A DNA stretch of 5,876 bases, from contig JAKDKP010000170.1 in the NCBI GenBank assembly GCA_030453285.1, positions 1-5,876 on the forward strand. The letters run 5' to 3'. The stretch is from Propionibacteriales bacterium (GTDB lineage Bacteria > Actinomycetota > Actinomycetes > Propionibacteriales > Propionibacteriaceae). How positions within the stretch are numbered: position 1 is the first letter of the stretch; the number at the start of each line of letters is the position of its first letter. The position numbers and the translations under genes are program-made. Under the pieces are notes generated by a model that worked only from the letters and a program-made list of their open reading frames with translations, did no database searches and had not been told where the DNA came from. Shown in pieces: positions 1-5,100 of this stretch.

Positions 1-461
1 CACAGGTGATCAACCGGACCGTCGAAGAATCCCTGGATCTGCGCGGCGTGCAGATCGACCGACATCAGCCGATGGGCGCCAGCGGTCTTGAAGAGATCGG
101 CCACCAGCCGGGCGGAGATCGGCTCGCGGCCGGCGTGCTTCTTGTCCTGCCGGGCGTACGGATAGAACGGGGCCACCACGGTGATCCGCTTCGCCGACGC
201 CCGCTTCAGCGCATCGACCATGATCAACTGCTCCATCAACCACTCGTTCACCGGAGCAGCGTGACTCTGGATGACGAAGGCGTCCGAACCGCGAACCGAC
301 TCCTCGAAGCGGACATAGACCTCGGAGTTGGCGTAGTTCAGCGCACGGGTCGGGGCGAGACCGACTCCCATCAGCTCGGCGATCTCGTCGGCGAGTTCTG
401 GATAGGCCCGTCCGGAGAACAGCATCAGGTGCTTGTCGTTGGGTCGTGTCACTCCGGTCAC
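1..461 (-). CDS. prs: Ribose-phosphate pyrophosphokinase (PRPP synthase), 5' part only
   Basis: Makes 5-phosphoribosyl-1-pyrophosphate from ribose 5-phosphate and ATP in the cytosol; PRPP feeds purine, pyrimidine, histidine, tryptophan and NAD synthesis, and in actinobacteria also decaprenyl-phospho-arabinose. The 153 visible residues carry family landmarks in order: FSGRAYPELA (about 15-24), SEVYVRFEESVRG (46-58), VIQS (63-66), LIMVDALKRASAKRITVV (79-96), YPYARQDKK (100-108) and the metal-binding DLHAAQIQGFF (136-146). The PRPP-binding loop and the C-terminal half lie past the window edge. Two GTG starts are possible: 461-459, which overlaps the glmU stop as GTGA, and 452-450, three codons later. 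I chose the first because of the overlap and a GAGGG sequence about 10 bases upstream, but the second is nearly as good. The gene is probably co-transcribed and translationally coupled with glmU, as prs and glmU are adjacent in many actinobacteria. Family assignment is secure. Confidence 0.96.
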   Translation of the reverse strand, partial: MTGVTRPNDKHLMLFSGRAYPELADEIAELMGVGLAPTRALNYANSEVYVRFEESVRGSDAFVIQSHAAPVNEWLMEQLIMVDALKRASAKRITVVAPFYPYARQDKKHAGREPISARLVADLFKTAGAHRLMSVDLHAAQIQGFFDGPVDHL

Positions 462-2002
462 TGGTCGTCATCCCTCTGCTGCTTTTCCTGCTGGGCGGTC
501 GATTCGGAAGAATGCTCAGAGGACGGCGGGCCAGCCGATGCCCGCCGTGCCGTCTCGGCCGTACGACTCCCGGCCCGCTTGCGCTCCACCCAACCGCTGA
601 TGTTGCGCTGTTGACCGCGAGCGACCGCGAGCTGTCCGGAATCGACGTCGTCGGTGATCGTCGAGCCTGCCGCGACGTAGCTGCCGTCGGCGACGGTGAC
701 CGGCGCGACGAGCACTGCATCGCTGCCCACGAAGACATCCCGGCCGATGTGGGTGGTGTGCTTGGCTACGCCGTCATAGTTGGCGAAGATCACTCCGGCA
801 CCGATGTTGGCACCTTCCCCGATCACCGCATCCCCGGCATAGGTCAGGTGCGGCACCTTGGCGCCGGTGCCGACCTTGGCGTTCTTGGCCTCGACGAACC
901 CGCCGATCTTGCTGCGTTCACCGAGCTCGGTGCCCGGACGCAGGTACGAGTACGGCCCGACCTGGGCGCCGGCCCCGATCACGGCCAGGTTGGCCTCGGC
1001 CCGCCGTACGACGGCGGACTCCCCCACCTCGCAGTCGGTGAGCGTGACGTCTGGTCCGATGGTGGCTCCCTCGGCCACCACGGTGGCCCCCTTGAGGGTC
1101 GTTCCCGGCAGCAGAGTGACATCAGTGTCCAGCTCCACCGAGTCGTCGATCCAGGTCGAGGCGGGGTCGAGGATCGTCACCCCGGCAGCCATCCAGCGGT
1201 GCAGGATCCGCCGATTCATCTCCGCATGCACGGCGGCCAACTGGATCCGGTCGTTGACGCCCTCGGTCTGCCAGGTGTCGGCGGTGAGTTCTGCCACCAC
1301 GGTGTGTCCGTCGGTGCGGGCGAGGCCGATCACGTCGGTGAGGTAGTACTCGCCCTTGCTGTTGTCGTTGGTGATCCGACTCAGCCCGTCGGCCAGGACG
1401 GCGGCATCGAAGACGTAGATGCTGGAGTTGATCTCGTTGACCGCATGCTCCTCGGGCGTGGCCTGCGCCTGCTCGACGATCCGGTCGACGTGGCCCTCGG
1501 CATCCCGGACGATCCTGCCGTACCCGGTCGGATCGGGCACCAGTGCCGACAGGATGGTGATCTTGGCCTGCTCGCCGCGATGCCGGTCCAACATCGCGAC
1601 CAGGGTGTGCTGCTCCAACATGGGCACGTCGCCGCCGAGCACCACCACCTCGCCGGTCAATTCGCCGAGGGCAGCCAGCGCACACCGAACCGCGTGACCG
1701 GTCCCGTACGCGTCCTCGGTCTGCCGAACCGTCCGCACCTCGGGAGCCACCTCGGCCAGATGGCCCTCGACCTGATCACGCATCGCGCCGACCACGGCCA
1801 CCAGATGCTCGGGGCTGATCGATTCCGCGGATCGGATCGCGTGGCTCACCAACGAGCGGCCGGCGACCTCGTGGAGCAGCTTGGAGAGTTTGGACTTCAT
1901 CCTGGTGCCGCTGCCGGCTGCCAGGACGATCACGGCGGCCACCGCGTGCGGGCTCGCCCCTTGGTCGTCCGGTGAAGGTGTCGCGGTTGGCTGGTCCGTC
2001 AC
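458..2002 (-). CDS. glmU: Bifunctional UDP-GlcNAc pyrophosphorylase / glucosamine-1-phosphate N-acetyltransferase
   Basis: Cytosolic enzyme for the last two steps to UDP-GlcNAc, the precursor of peptidoglycan and other glycans. Predicted 514 residues. The N-terminal uridyltransferase half has LAAGSGTRM (27-35), lysine 41 at the signature lysine, YGTGHAV (99-105), GGDVP with metal-ligand Asp125, GYGRIV (160-165), Glu177, Asn192, YYLTDVI (219-225) and GVNDR (248-252). The left-handed beta-helix acetyltransferase half has RPG (Arg355), EAKN (Lys373), PHLTY (His385, the catalytic base by homology to E. coli His363; Tyr388), NIGAG (Asn399) and NYDG (Asn408). A charged, probably disordered tail follows from about residue 475; M. 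tuberculosis GlmU also has a C-terminal tail. The GTG start at 2002 is preferred because AGGGAGG lies 5 bases upstream; an in-frame ATG at 2029 would add nine residues but has no clear ribosome site. Odd points: the usual Pro before Lys41 is Ser40, and Ser194 replaces the usual Gly in the N-x-G-I-Y motif. Overlaps prs. Confidence 0.97.
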   Translation of the reverse strand: MTDQPTATPSPDDQGASPHAVAAVIVLAAGSGTRMKSKLSKLLHEVAGRSLVSHAIRSAESISPEHLVAVVGAMRDQVEGHLAEVAPEVRTVRQTEDAYGTGHAVRCALAALGELTGEVVVLGGDVPMLEQHTLVAMLDRHRGEQAKITILSALVPDPTGYGRIVRDAEGHVDRIVEQAQATPEEHAVNEINSSIYVFDAAVLADGLSRITNDNSKGEYYLTDVIGLARTDGHTVVAELTADTWQTEGVNDRIQLAAVHAEMNRRILHRWMAAGVTILDPASTWIDDSVELDTDVTLLPGTTLKGATVVAEGATIGPDVTLTDCEVGESAVVRRAEANLAVIGAGAQVGPYSYLRPGTELGERSKIGGFVEAKNAKVGTGAKVPHLTYAGDAVIGEGANIGAGVIFANYDGVAKHTTHIGRDVFVGSDAVLVAPVTVADGSYVAAGSTITDDVDSGQLAVARGQQRNISGWVERKRAGSRTAETARRASAGPPSSEHSSESTAQQEKQQRDDDQ

Positions 2003-2283
2003 TGAGGCCTCCCTGAGCAGGTGGTTCATCCGGGGTGGTACGGGTTCACGCGGACGCTACCACCCGCGTCGCCGGCCGGATCGGCGAGATCACCTCGTCC
2101 TGAGCCTTGCGCGGTCGAGCAACGGCCGAGAGCACCTGCTGGGTCAGGTTCTCTGACCTCTGCGGCCAGCACCTCCTGTGCGGCGACGCCGCACTGACGC
2201 ACGACAAAATCAAGCCGACCTCGCCGTCGTGAGGCGTCGTTCGGTGTACTCATCGGTCCGACACGGACACCTCGTCGCTGGCG
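2003..2283. other. Non-coding gap between the HEAT-like gene and glmU, with two small hairpins
   Basis: This 281-bp gap must hold the glmU-prs promoter and any terminator for the gene upstream. Two inverted repeats are visible. The first is a perfect 17-base palindrome at 2178-2194 (arms GTGCGGC/GCCGCAC, three-base loop). The second is a 6-bp stem at 2142-2158 (GGTCAG/CTGACC, five-base loop). Neither is followed by a T-run on the minus strand, so terminator function is only a guess. A TAGCGT hexamer on the minus strand at 2059-2054 fits a TANNNT -10 for glmU, but no convincing -35 accompanies it. A 75-codon open frame crosses the gap on the minus strand; its composition and lack of any recognisable motif suggest it is not a gene. 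Confidence 0.5.
2008..2014 (-). promoter_or_regulatory. Ribosome binding site deciding the glmU start
   Basis: On the minus strand AGGGAGG lies five bases before the GTG at 2002. It is the best Shine-Dalgarno match near any glmU start and favours this GTG over the upstream in-frame ATG at 2029, inside whose reading it would fall. Confidence 0.75.
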
Positions 2284-2666
2284 CTACCAGCCGCCCTGGG
2301 GCGCGGTCAGCCAGTCCACGGCGTAGCGGGCTCCTTCTTCAACCTTCGAGAGCGCTCGCAGCCGACCGAGCAGTTCAGGATGATCGTGGGCTGCCTCACA
2401 AAGTTCGTCGTTGTAGTGATCGCCGTACTGATCATCGGCATCGGCGTACGCCCGGGCGAACATGGTCAGCGCCTGCACAGTTCCGAGCCGCAGCAGAGCT
2501 GAGGCTGCGGCGTGACCGACTGCGAGGTCGCCCTCGTCGCGCAGCAAGCCACCGCCTCGGCGGCATGGGGGTCTGTGTCCATCACCTCGACCAGTGGGCC
2601 AACGGCACGAACCCTGACCTCGTACGAGGGATCGGTCACCATCGCCAGTGCCTGTTCGGGATTCAC
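2284..2666 (-). pseudogene. Small HEAT-like helical-repeat protein, split by a one-base frameshift
   Basis: Two adjacent minus-strand frames make one sensible protein only if a base is added next to position 2547/2548. The first part, from GTG 2666, reads VNPEQALAMVTDPSYEVRVR and on to DPHAAEAVA. The second reads LLRDEGDLAVGHAAASALLR and ends at PQGGW with TAG at 2284. Joined, they give about 127 residues in amphipathic helix pairs of the HEAT/PBS-lyase repeat type (E-V-R-x-x-A-V, H-A-A-A-S-A-L-L), with an acidic aromatic patch DDQYGDHYNDE. Without the correction the first frame runs on into low-complexity Cys/Gln/Thr-rich sequence and stops at 2466. Such repeats usually form protein-binding surfaces; no catalytic residues are visible and I cannot name the function. 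An upstream in-frame GTG at 2693 would add nine residues. The gene starts within 40 bases of the tRNA-Gln 3' end and may share its transcript. A sequencing error and a real mutation are both possible. Confidence 0.6.
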
Positions 2667-2702
2667 GGCTTCACAGTAGCCCGCAGGGGCCACACAGGCT
2701 TG

Positions 2703-2781
2703 CTCCCCGGGTAGGAGTCGAACCTACGTCGCTAGTCCTGATTCAAAGTCAGGCGGGCCCTACCGGCAGACCAACCGGGGA
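2703..2781 (-). tRNA. tRNA-Gln (anticodon UUG, reads CAA)
   Basis: The minus strand folds as a cloverleaf. The acceptor stem is TCCCCGG/CCGGGGA, with U1-A72 and discriminator G73, both typical of glutamine tRNAs. The anticodon stem is CCTGA/TCAGG around loop CTTTGAA, which gives anticodon TTG. The T-arm is GTAGG-TTCGACT-CCTAC and is fully paired. The D-arm is GGTC/GGCC with GG and TA in the loop, but two bases rather than one separate it from the anticodon stem. The variable region is nine bases, which makes the gene 79 bases long, longer than the usual 72-76. CCA is not encoded (CAA follows G73), so it must be added by CCA-adding enzyme. The tRNA is divergent from the TetR gene. Confidence 0.93.
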
Positions 2782-2782
2782 T

Positions 2783-2799
2783 CGACTGCATGGCAGTCG
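2783..2799 (-). other. Hairpin in the 5' leader of tRNA-Gln
   Basis: A perfect 7-bp inverted repeat, CGACTGC/GCAGTCG with a three-base centre, ends one base before the mature 5' end of the tRNA. If transcription starts near 2799, as the -10 element at 2811-2806 suggests, this hairpin is almost the entire precursor leader that RNase P removes. It could instead be a DNA-binding site. The structure is seen directly; its role is inferred. Confidence 0.5.
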
Positions 2800-2805
2800 G
2801 TGCCA

Positions 2806-2835
2806 AGACTACGCAGGATCGGCCCCGGGCGACAA
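2806..2835 (-). promoter_or_regulatory. Predicted promoter of tRNA-Gln (and perhaps the HEAT-like gene)
   Basis: On the minus strand TTGTCG (2835-2830) and TAGTCT (2811-2806) are separated by 18 bases and match the -35 and -10 patterns of the housekeeping sigma factor, with TANNNT as in actinobacteria. The expected start is near 2799, about 18 bases before the tRNA. The site lies in the divergent gap shared with the TetR gene. Confidence 0.5.
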
Positions 2836-2866
2836 AGCCGTCACCGACTCCCGCGACGGCGGCGGT

Positions 2867-2879
2867 TGGTCGGCGACCA
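2867..2879. promoter_or_regulatory. Candidate operator in front of the TetR gene
   Basis: TGGTCGGCGACCA is a perfect 6-bp dyad with one central base, 23 bases before the TetR start codon. Many TetR-family genes are autoregulated through a dyad in this place, so it is a reasonable candidate operator. It is short, and GC-rich sequence forms such dyads by chance. A second weaker inverted repeat (GCCGTC/GACGGC, 12-base loop) lies just upstream at about 2837-2860. Confidence 0.3.
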
Positions 2880-2902
2880 GTACACAGGCCAGACTGGGGC
2901 CC

Positions 2903-3568
2903 ATGGCCGGCCGGGAAGCAGCACGACGTCGACGGATGTCCAGCACCGAACGACGTGAGCAGTTGATCGACGTCGGGCGCGGCCTGTTCGCCGAACGCGG
3001 CATGGACGCCACCTCGGTCGAGGAGATCGCCGCCCGGGCCGAGGTCAGCAAGCCGGTGGTGTACGAGCACTTCGGCGGCAAGGAGGGCCTGTACGCGGTA
3101 GTGGTCGATCGTGAGGTCGCCGAACTCCTCGACCGGATCCGCACCTCGCTCACCGGGCGTCGCTACCGGGAGTTGCTCGAGCAGGCCACCTTGGCGTTGC
3201 TGGACTACGTCGACGAGAACTCCGACGGCTTCCGGATCCTGGTACGTGACTCGGCCTTTGCCAGCGGCAGTGGTTCGTACGCCAGCATCCTGTCCGACAT
3301 CGCGGTCCGGGTGACCGACATCCTGGGCGATGAGTTCAAGCGCAAGAACCTTGACGCCAGGACGGCCCCGATGTACGCCCAGGCCCTGGTGGGGATGGTC
3401 GCGCTCACCGGCCAGTGGTGGCTGGACGTTCGCAAGCCCAGGAAACCCGAGGTGGCCGCGCATCTGGTCAACCTCGCCTGGAACGGGCTGGCGAATCTGG
3501 AGAGCCGACCCAAACTGACAGTCGACGTACGGGACAAGGGTCGAGATTCTCGACATCGAGATTCTTGA
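2903..3568 (+). CDS. TetR-family transcriptional regulator (Rv1019-like)
   Basis: One-component DNA-binding repressor type, acting as a dimer; the ligand is unknown. Predicted 221 residues. After a basic N-terminus (MAGREAARRRR) comes MSSTERREQLIDVGRGLFAE, then the helix-turn-helix at about 37-60 (TSVEEIAARAEVSKPVVYEHFGG can be read as two parts, TSVEEIAARAEVSK and PVVYEHFGG), followed by KEGLY. The remainder is a helical ligand/dimer domain containing DENSDGFRILVRDS and GMVALTGQWWLDVRKP. The ATG at 2903 is preferred because related actinobacterial proteins carry the same basic leader; ATG 2936 (MSSTERR) is the alternative. In M. tuberculosis a TetR gene, Rv1019, likewise lies beside glmU and divergent from it; it has been reported as an autorepressor. 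Here tRNA-Gln and the HEAT-like gene intervene. The last eleven codons are built from a repeated operator-like sequence, which gives the tail RDSRHRDS. The MarR gene follows after 14 bases. Confidence 0.93.
   Translation: MAGREAARRRRMSSTERREQLIDVGRGLFAERGMDATSVEEIAARAEVSKPVVYEHFGGKEGLYAVVVDREVAELLDRIRTSLTGRRYRELLEQATLALLDYVDENSDGFRILVRDSAFASGSGSYASILSDIAVRVTDILGDEFKRKNLDARTAPMYAQALVGMVALTGQWWLDVRKPRKPEVAAHLVNLAWNGLANLESRPKLTVDVRDKGRDSRHRDS
3541..3568. promoter_or_regulatory. Compound palindrome, probable MarR operator
   Basis: Four half-sites alternate in orientation: TCGAGA (3541-3546), TCTCGA (3548-3553), TCGAGA (3556-3561) and TCTTGA (3563-3568), with gaps of 1, 2 and 1 bases. This makes a central perfect dyad TCTCGACATCGAGA (3548-3561), flanked by two 13-base dyads that are direct repeats 15 bases apart. 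The array ends 14 bases before the MarR start, and its last three bases are the TetR stop codon. MarR-family regulators commonly autoregulate through dyads with TTGA/TCGA half-sites of this kind, so I infer an autoregulatory operator that overlaps the promoter spacer. Confidence 0.65.
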
Positions 3569-3569
3569 C

Positions 3570-3575
3570 TACCAT
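3570..3575 (+). promoter_or_regulatory. Candidate -10 element for a leaderless MarR transcript
   Basis: TACCAT fits TANNNT and ends seven bases before the ATG at 3583, the spacing seen at leaderless actinobacterial promoters, where transcription starts at the start codon. The only purine run near the start (GGGGGA, 3577-3582) touches the ATG and is too close to act as a ribosome site. No good -35 is visible; that region is filled by the palindrome. Confidence 0.4.
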
Positions 3576-3582
3576 CGGGGGA

Positions 3583-4080
3583 ATGACCGAGCGTGCCGAT
3601 GAGGTGGACCGGCTGCTCACCGCCTGGCGGCGGGAGCGGCCCGATCTCGATGTTGCTCCCATGCAGGTGTTGTCCCGGGTCACGCGGTTGGCCCGCCATC
3701 TTGATCAACACCGCCGGGCAGCCTTCGGTACCCATGATCTTGAATCCTGGGAGTTCGACGTGCTGGCGGCGCTGCGTCGCGCCGGCAGCCCGTACCAGCT
3801 CTCCCCCGGTCAACTGCTCCGCGAGACCTTCGTCACCTCCGGCACGATGACCAACCGGGTGGACCTCCTCACCCAGCGTGGGTTCGTCACCCGGGCCAAT
3901 CACCCCGAAGACCGTCGTGGGGTTCTGGTCCGCCTCACCCCGGACGGCAAACGAGCCGTCGACGAGACCTTGTCGGACCTGGTGGCCGCCGAGGAGGAGA
4001 TGCTGACCGGACTCGGCGCCGACGAGCGGGACGCGTTGGCAGGGCTGCTGCGGCGCCTCATCCTCCCGTACGAAGGCTGA
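3583..4080 (+). CDS. MarR-family transcriptional regulator
   Basis: Winged-helix DNA-binding dimer, typically a repressor released by a small phenolic ligand or oxidant; neither ligand nor targets can be read here. Predicted 165 residues. The N-terminal dimerisation helices run through VAPMQVLSRVTRLARHLDQH and WEFDVLAALRRAG (56-68). The winged helix follows: LSPGQLLRETFVTSGTMTNR (73-92, recognition helix about 84-95), LLTQRGFVTR (95-104) and the wing HPEDRRGVLVRLTPDGK (107-123) with the family D-x-R signature at Asp110/Arg112. A C-terminal helix closes the dimer domain. No cysteine is present, which argues against OhrR-type thiol sensing. ATG 3583 is the only sensible start. The gene follows the TetR gene closely but has its own apparent operator and promoter. 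No transporter or enzyme gene is adjacent in the expected place, so its likely local target is itself. It converges with ispE. Confidence 0.94.
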   Translation: MTERADEVDRLLTAWRRERPDLDVAPMQVLSRVTRLARHLDQHRRAAFGTHDLESWEFDVLAALRRAGSPYQLSPGQLLRETFVTSGTMTNRVDLLTQRGFVTRANHPEDRRGVLVRLTPDGKRAVDETLSDLVAAEEEMLTGLGADERDALAGLLRRLILPYEG

Positions 4081-4134
4081 CAGTCCGTCCAGCAGCAGGG
4101 CCGGCGCCGCCGCGGATCGAGGCAACCTGTCAGC
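4076..4134. terminator. Convergent gap with inverted repeat, possible bidirectional termination region
   Basis: The MarR and ispE stop codons face each other across 49 bases. Both sit inside an inverted repeat, GCTGACAG (4076-4083) and CTGTCAGC (4127-4134), with the GC-rich palindrome CGGCGCCG (4102-4109) between. No T-run is present on either strand. Termination here is expected from the convergent layout; that this repeat does it is a guess. Confidence 0.3.
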
Positions 4135-5065
4135 GCACCACCTGGACGAGCTTGGCGCCCGGCACGGGGCCGCGCACTCGCCGTACGGCATCGGCGCCCA
4201 GTTCCGCCCGCAGGTTGCGTGCCAGCTCCATGGCCGCAGACTCGCCGGCGGCCAGGAACGCACAGGTCGGTCCCGAACCCGACAACAGACCGGCCAAGGC
4301 GCCGTGCCGACGACCGAGCTCCAGGGTGTCGACCAGGCCCGGCTGCAGCGCACAAGCGGCGTCGGTCAGATCGTTGCGCAGCGACGCCGCCAACTGTTCG
4401 GGATCGCCACTGCCGAGGGCGGCCATCAGCTCGTCACGGATCCGCGGCGTCACCGGAGTGCCGACCAACTCGTCGTGGCGGGCGAACACCTCCGGGGTCG
4501 ACAGTCCGACCTCGGACAGCGCCAACACCCAGTGGAAGCAGCCGCGACCGAGCACCGGCACCAGTTCATCACCGCGGTTGGTGCCGACCGCCGCTCCGCC
4601 GAGCAGGGCGAACGGCACGTCGGCGCCGAGCTCGGCACCCAACGTGCGCAGCTCGGCCGGCGACACGTCGAGATCCCACAACGCGGCGCAGGCGAGCAGG
4701 GCTGCGGCCGCATCGGCCGAACCCCCTGCCATCCCGCCGGCCACTGGAATCGCCTTGTCCACAAGGAGATCCGCCCCCCAGGCGGCGCCCTCGCTGTAGC
4801 GATCCATCAACAGCCGGGCGGCCCGACAGGCCAAGTTGTCCTCGTCGTCACGCACGTGATCGGCGAACGGGCCGATGGTCGTGACACTGACCTCGCCGGC
4901 AGGCGCCCAGGTGGCGGTCAGCTCGTCGTACAGCGACACCGCCTGGAACACCGTCGCCAGATCGTGGTAGCCGTCGGCACGGGTCGGACCAACGGCGAGG
5001 GACACGTTGATCTTGGCCGGGACACGGACCCGTACGCTCTCCTCCACCGGCACTGTGGCTGACAC
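4130..5065 (-). CDS. ispE: 4-diphosphocytidyl-2-C-methyl-D-erythritol kinase
   Basis: Phosphorylates the 2-hydroxyl of CDP-methylerythritol with ATP, the fourth step of the MEP pathway to IPP/DMAPP, in the cytosol. Predicted 311 residues, normal for this GHMP-kinase family member. Visible landmarks are PAKINVSLAVG (16-26, catalytic Lys18), DGYHDLATVFQAVSL (31-45), the GHMP ATP loop PVAGGMAGGSADAAAALL (107-124), LGADVPFAL with catalytic Asp149, and the C-terminal glycine motif GLLSGSGPTCAFL. GTG 5065 is chosen as the start because it clears the rsmA stop by 25 bases and keeps the whole N-terminal strand. GTGs at 5053 and 5047 are alternatives, and none has a strong ribosome site. It follows rsmA in the same direction, a pairing common in actinobacteria, and probably depends on that transcript. 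It ends convergently with the MarR gene. Confidence 0.96.
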   Translation of the reverse strand: MSATVPVEESVRVRVPAKINVSLAVGPTRADGYHDLATVFQAVSLYDELTATWAPAGEVSVTTIGPFADHVRDDEDNLACRAARLLMDRYSEGAAWGADLLVDKAIPVAGGMAGGSADAAAALLACAALWDLDVSPAELRTLGAELGADVPFALLGGAAVGTNRGDELVPVLGRGCFHWVLALSEVGLSTPEVFARHDELVGTPVTPRIRDELMAALGSGDPEQLAASLRNDLTDAACALQPGLVDTLELGRRHGALAGLLSGSGPTCAFLAAGESAAMELARNLRAELGADAVRRVRGPVPGAKLVQVVR

Positions 5066-5083
5066 ACCGCCGAGCGTACGGCC

Positions 5084-5100
5084 TTGAGGCTCAGCCTCGA
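5084..5100 (-). other. Small hairpin spanning the rsmA stop codon
   Basis: GAGGC and GCCTC flank the rsmA TGA, which forms the three-base loop; with a G-U and a U-A pair the stem reaches 7 bp. It lies about 20 bases before the ispE start. It could affect coupling or mRNA stability, or be chance in GC-rich sequence. Confidence 0.3.

Noticed and set aside
446..1975. Long plus-strand open frame of about 500 codons opposite glmU
   Set aside because: It is antisense to a clear glmU gene; its Gly/His/Val/Asp-rich composition is the usual mirror of GC-biased codons.
2026..2253. 75-codon minus-strand open frame upstream of glmU that runs to the glmU region
   Set aside because: It has no recognisable motif, mixed arginine/glycine-rich composition, no clear ribosome site, and spans two hairpins; GC-rich DNA yields such frames by chance.
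2648..2902. Upstream extension of the TetR open frame across the tRNA gene
   Set aside because: The frame runs through the antisense of tRNA-Gln and the divergent promoter region; the protein family begins at the basic leader from ATG 2903.
3697..3706. TTGATCAA palindrome inside the MarR gene as a second operator
   Set aside because: It encodes part of a dimerisation helix, is short, and lacks the TCGAGA-type half-sites of the upstream array.
4152..5062. Several plus-strand open frames opposite ispE
   Set aside because: They are Arg/Pro/Ser-rich mirrors of ispE with no domain signal.
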